Assembly: GCA_023213315.1 (NCBI GenBank)
Contig: JAKCPI010009509.1
Span: 62,001 to 126,000 of the forward strand
Length of the DNA: 64,000 nucleotides
Direction: 5' to 3'
From: Euborellia annulipes
Taxonomy: Eukaryota; Arthropoda; Insecta; Dermaptera; Anisolabididae
Made by a program: the position numbers and the translations under genes. Below are positions 42,314 through 54,212 of this stretch, in pieces; the stretch's first letter is position 1; each line of letters starts with the position of its first letter. The notes below the pieces were generated by a model. The model searched no databases, was not told where the DNA came from, and worked only from the letters and a program-made list of their open reading frames with translations.

Positions 42314-42700
42314 TATTTATATTTAATTAATTAAAATCCCCCATAATAATATATTTACCATGTTCCATATTTATTGTCGTATGTGTAGATAACAAACAAT
42401 TTTTTTCAACTCTCGAATTGCATTCAATAGTGGTAAGGAAAATTGAAGGATGTGTTGTATATTTTGCTTTTAGATTGGATAAGTAAATAAAATATATAGT
42501 CTTCATTTTTCATCCCAATGAAAATAATCGTCTTTTTTTTATAACCGAGTGTCGCTTTGTTTAGCAAAAAAAAAATGTTGTACATGAATTCTAATAAATG
42601 CAAAAATAAATTGAGAAATAAGCAAAAAAAAAAAGAATAAGAGGAAAAAGAAAACTGAGTGCGCGATCGCTCAATCAATCATCAATCTGTTCGATAGATG
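42314..42700. other. No supported gene
   Basis: AT-rich. A minus-strand frame of 84 codons is F/L-rich without a motif. Confidence 0.35.
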
Positions 42701-42896
42701 TTACTTAAATTCGATCGAGCCTCCATTAGATAGCTTTGGGACAAAACAAAATTCCAACGCAAAGTAATTAAGGTGCAGGAGAAGAGAAGTGGAGGCGGGT
42801 GCATGATTTGAGCGCAGGTGGAAGCGGGACGACCATTAGCGGGCGAAAGGCGGGCGCAGCTGCAAGGCCTGCGTCCCCCGTTGCTTTGTCAAGCCT
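42701..42896. other. GC-rich island, possible promoter
   Basis: GGCGGGTGCATGATTTGAGC, GGGCGAAAGGCGGGCGCAGC and CTGCGTCCCCCG stand out from the AT-rich surroundings. There is no supported frame. A 9-bp tandem repeat follows immediately. Confidence 0.28.
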
Positions 42897-42930
42897 ACTC
42901 AGCCTACTCAGCCTACTCAGCCTACTCAAC
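42894..42930 (+). repeat. 9-bp tandem repeat (AGCCTACTC)x4
   Basis: Four exact units. Confidence 0.95.
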
Positions 42931-43214
42931 TTAATGGTTATCATCTCACTCTTTTAGCTTTTTGTATTAAAATAAAAAAATAATAAAAACGCAACTCCGA
43001 CCCCCCCCCCCCCACCCCGCTACACCCTCTCATATATTGTACAAACAACAAACGTAAATTAATCGGTCTGTTTTTTGAATTAGTTTATTAAACAAATATT
43101 AACACACTTTCTGAGTTTATTTTATAATTTTTATCTAAGGTGATGAGAATTTTGAAATAAATTTTAGCTAAAATTAAAAAATATATAAATGAACTAAAGT
43201 TCATTTTAATGTTC

Positions 43215-43535
43215 ATGTTATTTAGAAAATGGTAATAGGAAGACTGAATCTACCTACTTCCCTGATGTTTTAAAGGAGTCAATTGTAAGACCTATTCCTT
43301 CTATCTTTTATCTCCTGGACCCCTTTCAATCTGGTTTTCGAAAACTTCATTGTAGGGATTTTAGATGTTTCATTACATTATATTAGCGGCTGATGAGAGG
43401 AAAGTGACCACCTTAGTTCTCTTTGACTTCAGTAGGTTATTTGATGATGTTGATCACCAAATACTGATTCATAAAATAAGGAAGTTCCAAGGATATAAAA
43501 TTGTGTTCTTGAGTGGTTTGCCTCTTACCTAGTAA
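43215..43535 (+). pseudogene. LINE reverse transcriptase relic
   Basis: The plus strand reads STYFPDVLKESIVRPIPS, then LLDPFQSGFRKLH, then LVLFDFSRLFDDVDHQILIH in shifting frames. These correspond to the start of the reverse transcriptase, the FQSGFRxxH block and the DFSKAFDxVxH block with the first catalytic aspartate position. Internal deletions remove the rest. It is probably the same Jockey/CR1-like group as 34.2-35.2 kb. Confidence 0.75.
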
Positions 43536-43560
43536 GCTTCAAAGAGTAGTGGATCATGAT

Positions 43561-46120
43561 GGAGACATGCTCTAAGTGATTTTAAGAAGGATTTTCAATC
43601 TCTGCCATATGCTAATTCATAAAGTTTCATTAAATAAAATATAAACTGACGAAAAATAGCAGAGAAGAGATATCACTATTTTGAGTCCAAGCCGGTAATT
43701 AATAGAAAGCGAATTCGAAGAATCTCTTAGTAATTGGAATTTTTACCCACAGTGGAGATAAGATCTCAGAAAAAGACCTGTCCACTAACGGCTCCAAGGG
43801 AGCAGGAGGAGGCCCCTTTTTGGACACAAAATAACATTAATATTATTATCTTAATCATGCAGAAGATCTTTATTAATACCAATTTGAATCAGAAACTAAA
43901 TCCTTATTACTCCCATTACGATTTTCTACTTTAATGCATCACTACTTCAGGGCCATAATAAATAATAAATATTCTCTTCTACATCCTCTCCTCCCATACA
44001 CCACAAATTTTGCCCCCTCCCCCTTAACAATGTCTTGAGACAGCCATTGGACATATGTATAGAGACTATAAGAAAAGTTTTTCCTATAAATTAATTTAAT
44101 AAAATATTTCAAGTCAGATTCATTAAAAACAATTTTCAGAGAAACTGTACAAGAAAAATACAATAAAATATCTGAATGCGAAAAAAAATGTCAGTAGGAA
44201 TAATTTAGATAATTTTTTTTTTTTTATGTAATCAGAAAAGATAATATCCCAAACTCTTTTCTCTTCAACAGATTATTATTTAAAATACTTAGGTAACAAA
44301 TATTTTGATTTAAATTAATTTGATAAAAAATAAGATATTTTCAATAATAATTTTTTAACTTCCTCAAGGTGTGAATAGGAATTCGTGAAAAATCACATTA
44401 AATATTAAAGGTCGCATTTCCCCCACCCTCAAATTTGTCAAGAATCTGGCAATCAATTTGAAAGCTTGTATTTGTCAGAAAATATTGATTTTATATAATT
44501 TTTTATGATTGTAAATTATAATAAATCCGTCTAACAAAGGGCAGTTAGTAAATCATTTGCTATATAATCTTTAACTTTGGTTACAGCTAGTCTTATTGCC
44601 TAATATCATTATAGCTCTATAAATAATTACTTTACACTAAGAGTTTATATAATTTAATATACCTTTAGATTTAGATTCATTAAAATCTCATTTAACGAGA
44701 AGCAACGTGAGTTTATTAGTTATGAATGACCTATAACTTGTCCCAATCGTCAAGAGTTAATACTGCAGAGTTCTGAAGGGTGTAATTCAGGAAGGTCAGG
44801 TCTTGGGAAAGAGAAATTGAGAAGAGAGTTTATTTCCATCCCGACAAAAATATTTCTCATCTTGCAAAAAGTCGCTAATCAGACATACAATAATATTTCA
44901 ATCGGCAAATCCTTTTAAGATTTGAATATTGTAAATTCTTTTTTATACCTGTTTACAATGGTTGTCAAATCTCAGTCTATCATTGAAGATGAAGAAGAGT
45001 TCATTCTTAGGGTGGGAGAATTGGGAGGATTCAAGTTTTTTTATTTATTATTTATAATTCTTGTTTTAAAAGTTTCCCCACTTAAGGTATCTTGGGAGGG
45101 GGCAGGAGTCAAACTTTTGCCATCCCCTCACCCAAACAGAAACCCTGACATTGCTAGTGTTTATGTTAGTAATTCATCAGAATGTTTCAGTAAACTGAAG
45201 GAATGTGGCCAACATGTTGAGAACATGCACTTGTATTATGTATGACCGCTCCTGTTTGTTTTTATGCATATACTGTACGTGTGAATAAATATTCTTTTAG
45301 CACTTTTAACAAAAAGGAACTCCTAAAACTCCTCCATTATATAACCCATTTATTAACTTGACATTGCCAATTTTAATTTTGATTTTTTTTTAAATATACA
45401 TGTTAAAAAAATATTCTAACTTTTAAAGACGAATATTTTAAAAAGATATATTTTTTTCAAATAAAAATATTTATTTTATTTGTCCATAAAAAATTCCAAG
45501 ATCAAAGGAAATAATATTTTTTATGAAAAAAAAACTTGATGGCAAATGACTATCTGCCTTCACAGTCTGAGTAAATTTCATTTTAAATGCATTATTTATG
45601 CCTCCGCATATATACATTACGAAGGGATGTCTCTTTGTGAGAATAAATTGCTTAATTCGAACTCGTTTAATTCGAAGTTCACATTTTTTAGTTTCCGGCG
45701 CTTCATAGTAACGAGATTTCACAGTATATACATGATTGTCACTCAGAATGAATAATTGAGTGGATTGTGTGAATGGAATAATATATCCTGATGAATAAAT
45801 AGACTCCTTTCAGGGTGTTATAGGAGACCTTTAAATGATTGGTCTTCGAAAAGTTTCTGTTGCGTGCAGGCTTGAGTGTCGGCAGAAAATAGCCGGCACA
45901 GACACGAGTATCGGCATTCTTGATTTACCAAAAAATTTAAAAGGCTTTATAATTTTTGTAGTAAAAATATTACATTTTATGAATGATTTTAATTTATACC
46001 GATACCGACATTCCGGTCCTGGTTGCGTGCACATAGGAGACCAAAAGAAATATTCTACCTTCTATCAATACCTTCGAAAATTCTCTTAATCTTAAAAATT
46101 AATGAAATTTCTTAGAACTC
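43561..46120. other. 2.5 kb without a supported gene
   Basis: Mostly AT-rich. A 107-codon plus frame at 44,922-45,245 (KSQSIIEDEEEFILRVGEL near its start) is the longest non-repeat frame here, but it has a hydrophobic AT-rich middle and no recognised motif. AATTCGAACTCGTTTAATTC at 45,655 and a GATTTCACAGTATA end resemble a decayed Tigger-like terminus. Confidence 0.4.
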
Positions 46121-46445
46121 TGATTTTTACTTCCTCTTATCTATATACTGTATATGTTAATAAATATATAGGCCTATATATAGAGAGAGAAAGTATTGGA
46201 TTCATATCAAAAATTTGTTGTCGAGATTTTGTTAGAAATACATGTTTTGAGGTCCTCTGAGTCCAAAAAAGTGGGTCTCGCAAAATGGTCTCTGTGTATG
46301 TAGACATCTTACATCTTGAATTCTACTATACCGTCTAAAACTAATTATGTGTCGGCACAATAAATTTTGTGTAACAAGCACAGAACACAACTTTCGATTA
46401 TCTAAGGAAGGAGAAAGTTGTGTTCTGTGCAGCTATCAGATTTTT
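46121..46445 (+). repeat. R1 repeat with internal deletion
   Basis: TATA end, ATATATAGAGAGAGAAAGTA, TTGTTGTCGAGATTTTGTTA and a jump from the GTCTCTGTGTATG segment directly to the hairpin region (CAAGCACAGAACACAACTTT ... GAAAGTTGTGTTCTGTGC). Confidence 0.82.
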
Positions 46446-46724
46446 TTAATTTAAAAAAATACAATAAATTAAACACTGTTGGAAGTATTTTACTTGGCTA
46501 TCTTATAATGGAGTCTAAACAATTTTTTTTTTAGAATTTGTTAGATGATTGGCGGAGGTGAAAAATAGCCTCTCGAACATTCTCACCTGTATCATCAGAT
46601 GTTTCTATTTTTTGCTATTCTTTTGTTGTACTCACAATTAAAATTTTTAACTTAATAATTTTTATTTATATTCTCTATGTATGTAGCCTAATAGTATACT
46701 ATACTACATACTGTATATTCATAC

Positions 46725-46930
46725 TAGTATTGCGATCGTATCAAAAATTCTATGTCCTTTTTTATTCTTCTATGTAACAAAATATAAATATTTGCTTGGG
46801 TACTGGTATATACCAGTATCTAAAAACATATCAACTCAAAAAATCTGATGTGATAGCACATTATATTGATACAACATTCGAATACTAAAGGTGATAAGGG
46901 GTCAATCACTCCAAATTTTTTCAATTTGTT
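46725..46930 (+). repeat. R1 repeat, heavily deleted
   Basis: AGTATTGCGATCGTATCAAA, then TGTAACAAAATATAAATATT, then a degraded hairpin (AAAATCTGATGTGATAGCAC ... CAATCACTCC). Confidence 0.65.
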
Positions 46931-47402
46931 GGAAGTCGGAATATCTGTAACCTGGGCCGGCTCAAGATGCACAGCATTAGGACCCTAAAAGATCATTATT
47001 TTTAAATTTTGTTTTAAAAATTTTAAAATGTATATCAAATTTAATATTTAAAACAAATTTTATTTTAAATATTTATAAGGTGGAGGGGAGGTGGGGTTAT
47101 AAAAGACCTTACCAGCAGGGCGCCAAATACCCATAATAATATTGTATTGTTTATAAAAATTGTGTTCATAGAGAGCTTATCTTCTTTAGCATATTGGATG
47201 GGAATTCGTAACGATTTTTAAAACATCTGTTGCTTGTACTCTGAACATGATTCCATCTCACTGAGATCAAAATATTTACAAATAAATAGATAATACGCAG
47301 AAAAATTATTCATTTCTACCAAAAAAAACAACAACAACAAAAACATGGTTTCCACATTTGCACCACTTCCTCTATAATATATATCTTAATAATTGTTATC
47401 AA
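46931..47402. other. No feature
   Basis: AT-rich gap; CTGGGCCGGCTCAAGATGC at 46,953 may be an old transposon end. Confidence 0.35.
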
Positions 47403-47692
47403 TTCCAAGTCAGTGGCGGATTAATGCATTTTTGTCGGGGGGGGGGGGCGGTTTTTTTTTTTTTTATTTTTTTTTATTTAAGGACTTTGTCGGCATCTAT
47501 GGCCATTTAAACTCCTTTCCTATTTATTTAAATTGATTGGTAACAAATTCAATTGAAATTAAAGCCCGGAAATCATAATTTCTTTAGATTACTAGTTTTT
47601 ATAACATTGTGAATTTCTTCTCGGGGGGGGGGGGGGGGGGATCGCCCCCCTCGCCCCCCCCCCCCCCCCTTTAATCCGCCCCTGTTCCAAGT
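47403..47692. mobile_element. hAT-type miniature element, sister copy, with TSD
   Basis: Element 47,411-47,684, flanked by perfect TTCCAAGT duplications (47,403-47,410 and 47,685-47,692). Sequence follows the 35.4-kb copy closely (GTCGGCATCTATGGCCATTT, GAAATCATAATTTCTTTAGA) but G and C runs are expanded. Confidence 0.92.
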
Positions 47693-48483
47693 TCTCGTTT
47701 CTTACATTTAGGATCTTTCCATAGGTTTCTAATTTAAAAAAATTCTAATCGAATATTAAAATTAAAATTCACCTACCACTAAAAAAATATTAATAAACTT
47801 CTTTCTTCTTCCCTTATTATATAAATTCGATAATATTTATTCAAATTCATCTTATTTTCAATGCATAAATTATTATAATTCTTTCCGAAGGGAAATAAAG
47901 CTCAAAGTCCACCCTCAAAACGACTCACAATTTATTTGAATATAAAAAAGATTACTTAGTCAGTTCATCTGTTCTTATTATATACATTTTTACTTTCTCT
48001 TACCCTATATATTACAATATAGGTATATTTCTCATTAAGTATAAAGAATAATCTTTTTTTTTTTAATTGTTTTCTTAGATTTAAATAATATACCAGGTAA
48101 TAATATATTTTAATATGAACAGAGGATACTTATACAAATTTGAATAATTGTTCGTCTGCCTCGAGGTTTTAAACGAAAAATTTTAATTTTGAATTTTTCA
48201 ATAGAAATAAAAAAAGCAAATTTCAAATAAATGATACAAATCTCCGAAATGAAAAAGTCTTTTTCTCGATCGACCACCTGTTATTGCGTATCTTCAAATA
48301 AACTCTGATCGCTCTTTATTAAATATATTCTACTAGCCTATAAAGAAACGATTAAGCTTACCATAGTATTTTTGATAGTGAAATTTCTTTGACTTGTTTT
48401 TAATTAGACAGATATACGATAAAATTGACGGAATATTTGATAGTACTGGATGGAATGTAGCTACTAAATAAAAATCTATATAC
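47693..48483. other. No gene; solo R1 end at 47,986
   Basis: TTTTACTTTCTCTTACCCTA followed by TATATTACAATATAGG is an isolated R1 TATA end (47,986-48,020). Confidence 0.5.
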
Positions 48484-48690
48484 AGCCGTATATAATTCGC
48501 TATTGTCCGTCTCTCTGTCGCGCTTTTTTTGGCCAACTTCTTTTAATTTCAAAATTTTATATTCTTAAAGAGGACCTTCTAGAGATTCCAGAAAAATTGT
48601 TTTCATCTTTTTGGGTTGTTAATTGTTGAAGTTACAATTTCCCCCATAGTATGAGGAAATAAAATATTTACATAACTGTTTGACCAACTT
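48484..48690 (+). repeat. R3 repeat, copy 4
   Basis: CGTATATAATTCGCTATTGT, then CTGTCGCGCTT, AAAGAGGACCTTCTAGAGAT and GAAGTTACAATTTCCCCCAT. Confidence 0.72.
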
Positions 48691-49498
48691 AATTCATGTT
48701 ACTTTCGGTTGAACTTGATCTTTAAAATTTTGTATGCTGGGTATATTTTAAATTTAAATCATTTCCATTAAAATATGATCGAAAACGATTTGTTTTTAAA
48801 TATAATTTTTTTTTTAAAATTAATTGAGGAAAATTTTAATTATTCGTGGAATGAATTGGAGTTTTTGTTTATTAACCCTTTTTTTGTTTGTATTTCAGGA
48901 TCAATGAACTTTAAATAGCTCGAAATTTCTAAAGAATATTAGCATACCGACCATCCTATTCAAATTTAATATAAATATATACCTATAGGTATATTTGTCC
49001 TAATATGTTATCTCCATTTCGTTTACCTAAATGAATAAATGAATAATATATAATAAACAATAAAAGGATATTATTAACTGTTTTTCCCTGAATAATATAT
49101 AATATCCTCCTATTTGTAATGTAAATTCGAAAAATATTAATTTAATTATTATTGATTTCCCGATTTAAAATGGATGTTTTGTTAACGTATCTCTTAATTT
49201 ATTAATTAGCTAATGAAGGAGAGATTTTTTCTTGCAATGGCTAGTCCGGGTTCCCGATTGCAGCTAAGTGGGCGTTTCTACGCCATCCTGCCATGAAATC
49301 CAGAGATCTACCCTGGAGTCCATGGCAATTAAAATTTATTATTAATATTATACAAGTTTTTAATTATAGACCACATTTAGGTCTATTCAAATTGATATTT
49401 ATATTACTTTTTTATTTTATTATTTGGACAACTTTTAATCATATCTCGGGACGGCGCCCGCCAGAGCCTAGGCACGCTTTTCGGTGCTAGCTAATTAT
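48691..49498. other. No gene; odd GC-richer patches
   Basis: 49,235-49,325 and 49,445-49,490 are GC-richer (ACGGCGCCCGCCAGAGCC). Between them TTTTTAATTATAGACCACAT matches the Penelope-like fragments at 3.6 and 41.9 kb. Confidence 0.4.
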
Positions 49499-49499
49499 C

Positions 49500-50121
49500 C
49501 AGGGTGTCCCAGGTGTCACGCACCCCATTGTTGGGATCGAAAGAGAAAAATATTCTAAGCCCAAAAATCCATGTTTGGAATTTGTTGATTAAGTAGTTAA
49601 TTAGTAATTAATTAATAAAAGTGACCAATCAGGAGCGAGCTACAGAAGAATAGAAAATAAGTGGGATAGTAGTAGATAAATGACAGAGAAGCTTCACGTA
49701 AATTGTTTTGGTTAATTAATAAAATAATAATAATTATTATTTAAGTACAAAATTAATAATCTCAAAATAAATGACAGAGAAGTTTCAGCTTAATTGTTTT
49801 GGTTAATGAATGAAATAATAATAATAATTTTTGAAATACAACAATTAAAAACTTAGGATATATTAATTAAAATAATAATAAGCTTAATTATTATTATTTT
49901 ATTAATTAACCAAAACAATTTGCGTGAAGCTTCTCTGTCATTTATCTACTACTATCCCACTTATTTTCTATTCTTCTGTAGCGCGCTCCTGATTGGTCAC
50001 TTTTATTAATAAATTACTAATTAACTACTTAATCAAAAAATTCAAAACATGGATTTTTGGGCTCAGAATATTTTTCTCTTTCGATCCCAGCAATGGGGTG
50101 AGTGACAACTGGGACATCCTG
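49500..50121. mobile_element. Fold-back DNA element (622 bp)
   Basis: Arms of about 250 bp: CAGGGTGTCCCAGGTGTCAC at 49,500 mirrors GTGACAACTGGGACATCCTG ending at 50,121. Inner pairs include GTGACCAATCAGGAGCG / CTCCTGATTGGTCAC and GACAGAGAAGCTTCACG / GCGTGAAGCTTCTCTGTC. The left arm's inner 70 bp (AAATGACAGAGAAG...TTTTGGTTAAT) are duplicated in tandem at 49,768-49,830. No clear target duplication. Confidence 0.88.
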
Positions 50122-50384
50122 TATATTAGTTATATTAATATTCAATAAGTTAGATAACCATGATGAAGTATTATATTATTTCATTTACCTAAAATTTATG
50201 CTTATATAGGGAAGCGTGGATATTAAATGATATTAATAATGTATACATATTAGTCTTAATAGCGCTGCCTGCGGTCCCAAATGAACGAGAGCCAGATAAT
50301 TTTATAACTATTACCAAATTCACGAAATTGAATTTAAATGACAAGTGCTAACAATTGGCACGACCAACAATTTTCGACAATCTT

Positions 50385-50475
50385 GACACAAAGAATCTGG
50401 TGTGACAAGCACAGTACACAACTCTCTCTTGCCGAAGGGAAGAGGTGCGAACAGTCACACCAGATTGTTTAATAA
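50385..50475 (+). repeat. Solo R1-type hairpin
   Basis: AATCTGGTGTGACAAGCACA ... ACAGTCACACCAGATT. The upstream sequence is not the normal R1 body. Confidence 0.75.
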
Positions 50476-50589
50476 ATTATCAAATTCATTTCTGTATAGA
50501 AATTTAAAAACTGTTTACTTCTTTGCTGAGACTTTAAAATAAAGTATTTTTATTTTTACTTTTTTTATTTAAAAGACGAAATGAAAGCA

Positions 50590-50780
50590 TGAGGGAAGGG
50601 AGCTGTGTGTTTTGGGGCCTTAATCTGACGAAGCCGCAACAAGGCTAACCGGATTGGCCACCGAGGGAATTAACCGACTTGCAACTTGTTAAGCTTCTTG
50701 CGACATCCAATTGCATTTTTTTTAATTACTTGTCAACCCCGTCTCAGTCATTGTTTTTCTTTGTTAAAAACAGTCAAGTC
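50590..50780. promoter_or_regulatory. Unique block, candidate regulatory DNA
   Basis: Non-repetitive, includes GGGAATTAACCGACTTGCAA, GACATCCAATTGCATT and TTTAATTACTTGTCAA. Speculative. Confidence 0.15.
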
Positions 50781-51384
50781 GAAAATTTAAACGAGGAGTT
50801 TGAAGATTTAAAGCTATGCGGATACTTTTTTTCGAACTTATTATTAATAGATCTTTTCTCCAGTTATATATAAGTAGGCCTGTGTCATAGATAGTAATTG
50901 CTTTGAAAAAATTTTCTGAAATTTTATTATAAATAATTCTGACTTGGCCCTAGCCATGGACTCGATTTTCTAAAATAAATGAATATTATCAGCTGTTATA
51001 TTTTTTTTTCTTTTCGGGTGTTCAAAAATACGCATTCATTATAATTATTTAAATTTGATTTGCAATTTTTAATTTCACTTACTCCTATATATGTACATAT
51101 ATAGGGTTCATTCTACAAAATGGGTTAACTTTGGGGTCGAATTTGAAATGCACAATTTGTTACTTTGATTTCAATTGTTTGTAATTTTGATAGACAATAA
51201 TTTAATTTTATTGTGTCAATATAGTAACACTTAGATTTTTTTATTTATTTATTTTTGTATTAATATATAAGCTCATCAGCCTCTTAGCTTTACGGTTGAA
51301 AAATTTCCAAGGGACTGACGTTTTTGATATAAAGCACAAAAAATCTGCTATTTGATATGGAATACTTTTTTTTTTTTATAATAA
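50781..51384. other. No feature
   Basis: AT-rich gap with an R1-like CCTATATATGTACATATATAGG end at 51,085. Confidence 0.35.
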
Positions 51385-51445
51385 AACTAGTCGCAAAGCC
51401 AGCCTTGGGCGGGCATTCCGCCTAGCCAGGGGGCTGCGCTCATAG
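51385..51445 (+). repeat. GC-rich module, copy 2
   Basis: GGGCGGGCATTCCGCCTAGC followed by CAGGGGGCTGCGCTC; partner of 920-990. It abuts an R1 copy. Confidence 0.55.
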
Positions 51446-51452
51446 CAAAACG

Positions 51453-51880
51453 TAGAGAAATGATCATTTGATATTTAAGTTAAACAACCCCCCCCCCCTG
51501 GGCTGGAAATAAGCTTTTAAACAAAATCAGTCAAAAAGTACTAGTACTGATGGACTTTTTCAATTTATTTCGATTTACTCAAAATTCGCTATGATTTTGT
51601 TAAAAATTCAAAAATCAATTATTTTTTAGATGCCCTTTAAAATATATATTCTTATTTTGCCCTCGAAATTGATTGAAGACCTCTTTACTCTTGTACTTCA
51701 TAGGAAAGTTAGGAGAAATGGTGGCCATGGTAACAAAATATAAATATTTTTCCATGTTCATAAATTTACATTTTGTATTTTAATATATTAGCAGAAACTA
51801 AATATCTATTGACACAAAAATCTGGTGTGACAAGCACAGAACATATCTTTCTCTTATCAAAGGTAAGATAAAGATAAAGA
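51453..51880 (+). repeat. R1 repeat, left end missing
   Basis: Begins in the AAATTTTATATTTAAGTTA segment and proceeds normally to half of the hairpin (AAAATCTGGTGTGACAAGCA, CTTTCTCTTATC). The returning arm is lost. Confidence 0.85.
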
Positions 51881-52567
51881 AATGGAATTGAATATGAATA
51901 AATCCGTGGTGGCCATCTTTTGATCTATTACATTAAAATATATACTTATTATTCTCATTTTGATATACAATAATAATATTAATTATTTTTGTTTCAGATA
52001 TCCTGAGAAAATCGTGAGGGTGAGTTTATTATAAAATTTTTTATTATTTTAAGCGTTCGTTGCAATTTTTCTACATTTCTATAAAAATTTATTCAGTGAA
52101 ACTTCCGATTAAAAAAAAATGTGTCCATTTGGAGGTTAAGTTACAAAGTCCAAAGAAATCTGCTGTGATCTCGAGGCGTTCGGTTTTACAAGTTTCTCTG
52201 TATAATATTTAATTTGGCTTCAAACCAAGCAAGCCTCCTAACGTCTTCTCTGGGGCCTTATTGATTTTTTTTCTGTTTAAATTTTCAATTTAAAATTCAA
52301 AATTACATTCATCTAAAACTTTGTCATAATATAAAATAATTTCAACAAGAATTTGAAAAGTTATTTATTTTCTTTCTTTTTATTTAAATTTTGCATTGAT
52401 ATAAAATATTTAAAGTATTATGAAGCGATTGTGAATTTCTTTTAATTTTTTTAACTCATCGGTGAGACCTTTCAATTATTTTTGAAAAGAAATGTCGCCT
52501 CTTATTCAAATAGTTTCTCCCCACCCTTACTATGTGTTTTTGCAAAACTCATAGATAAATTGTAGGC
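51881..52567. other. No feature
   Basis: AT-rich gap. Confidence 0.35.
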
Positions 52568-52570
52568 TGA

Positions 52571-53527
52571 GGGCCGGTTGCTTCACATCTAGTTAACTAT
52601 CTATCCATCGGGTAGGCTAGTTGAATAGAATAGAATATTTTCACATCTAAATACTAAAGCTAATCAAACGATTAAATAAGATGTTATTTAAACAAGCTCC
52701 CCCCCCTCCCTTTGTATAAAGCTAACAAAGGGGTGATATTACAAACACAAGCTAATTTTTTTTTTTTTAATTAGTTTTATTTTTTTTACTAAATTTTCCT
52801 AACTTCACGAAAATAAGTAACAGAAATCTATCGCATTTATTTCTCATTAATCCGTATCTCAAATTCATTGTTTGAAACCATTGGCGAATTGGAATGCAAA
52901 TCCTTTATTAAACCTTTATTTATTTAAATTAATTTTAATTTTTATAAGTAATGTCTTTATTAAGTTGCTAACTTCACAAAACTCCTTATCCCAGATAGCT
53001 AATTTTATGTGAAAAACTTTTTTTTTTAACTCGAAGGTTGTCACATTTATTAAAACTTGGGACGTAGGACTCCCACCGACTGACAAGGAGAGCGTGGCGA
53101 ACTCAGACGAGTCAGTCGGCAGGCACATGTACAGTGAGAGACAATTTTAAGTCCCACCCATGCGTTTTCTATTTGTGATTATTTCATTGTTTTAAAAAAA
53201 AATATTATATATTTTTAATGAAAACTTTCATGGTTCAAACCTAGAAAATTTCCAATAAAGATTTTCATTTTCTTTTATAAAAACAATGAAATAATCACAA
53301 GTAGGAAACGCATGGGTGGGACTTAATATTGACCCTCACTGTACCACCAGTGAAGAGTTTATATCCAGTTGTTTTACTTACCTCTTTTATTTTCGCCCTC
53401 AAAACCTCCCTGAGTCTCATTCATACTTTTATTGTGACAAAGTTAAGCGTGTTCTTGTTTACTATATAGATTATTTACTATAGGTAGGATAAAATAGCTA
53501 GTTGACTAGAAGTGAAGCAACCGGCCC
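52571..53527. mobile_element. PIF/Harbinger-like element (957 bp), non-coding
   Basis: Termini GGGCCGGTTGCTTCAC (52,571) and GTGAAGCAACCGGCCC (53,527) are perfect inverted repeats, extended by CTAGTTAACTA / TAGTTGACTAG. Flanking triplets are TGA and TAA, a near 3-bp TNA duplication. The interior has no transposase. A Tc1-like MITE has inserted inside. Confidence 0.82.
53132..53341. mobile_element. Tc1/mariner-like palindromic MITE (210 bp), sister copy
   Basis: CAGTGAGAGACAATTTTAAG ... GACCCTCACTG with TA on both sides (53,130-53,131 and 53,342-53,343). It matches 38,196-38,421 in all blocks. Confidence 0.92.
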
Positions 53528-53759
53528 TAAGAATATATTTCTTATTCTTATTCTATTCTTAAGAATGTCTTTTAACGACTTAGAGTTTGTCAATATTTAA
53601 TAATTTTTTGCGAGTATGTTTCTTGCGATTATTGTTGCTGATGTTAGTCGAGCTGTATGTATTAGTTTTGCAACTTTGTCTATTTTTTATTTCGGCTGGC
53701 AAGTTTTTCTCAAGTCTTGTTGCACTGCAAGTTTTAAGATGTTAAGGAAGGTTCAAGTA
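53528..53759. other. Short gap; weak frame
   Basis: A 64-codon plus frame (53,616-53,810) starts MFLAIIVADVSRAVCISFAT but runs into the hAT element, so it is probably spurious. Confidence 0.3.
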
Positions 53760-53961
53760 GAGTGGGCCAGGGCCGGAACTACGAGATTTTTTAGGAGGGG
53801 CAAAATTTAATTTGCCGCCCCCCTCCTTAAAATTTTCTATACAAAATTCATATCATTTTACCTTTTTTTTAGCAAATCTTTCTTTAATTGCCGCCTCCTT
53901 ATATCTGCCGCCCGGGGCACATGCACCCACTCCCCCCCCTAGATCCGGCCCTGGAGTGGGC
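53760..53961. mobile_element. hAT-type MITE (186 bp) with TSD
   Basis: Element 53,768-53,953. Termini CAGGGCCGGAACTACG and CTAGATCCGGCCCTG, flanked by perfect GAGTGGGC duplications (53,760-53,767 and 53,954-53,961). A different family from the 35.4/47.4-kb pair. Confidence 0.92.
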
Positions 53962-53974
53962 AGTAAGGACAGTA

Positions 53975-54212
53975 GAAGGGTCTATTTATGACTGCCCAAA
54001 GGGTATGTCTGGAGGTGGTCATAAATCATGAAGCTGCTAAAAGAAAAAAAAAATAGATTTATGTTTAGATTCGAAAAAATTTCATTATAATTAATTCCCC
54101 AAAACAATTAAGATATACAAATTATTTCTATACTACTCCCAGTTTCACATACTATATGTGTACTTAATTTCAGAGAGATTCATTAAAAATTTTGGATTTC
54201 TATAGAACATGT
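53975..54212 (+). repeat. R2 repeat, copy 2
   Basis: GTCATAAATCATGAAGCTGC, ATTAATTCCCCAAAACAATT and GGATTTCTATAGAACATGTA; partner of 1,265-1,560. Cut by the following fold-back. Confidence 0.7.

Noticed and set aside
42894..42930. Telomere-like repeat
   Set aside because: AGCCTACTC x4 is a short local tandem and resembles no animal telomere unit.
44922..45245. 107-codon plus frame
   Set aside because: The acidic start is mildly interesting, but the middle is low-complexity hydrophobic and there is no splice or promoter context.
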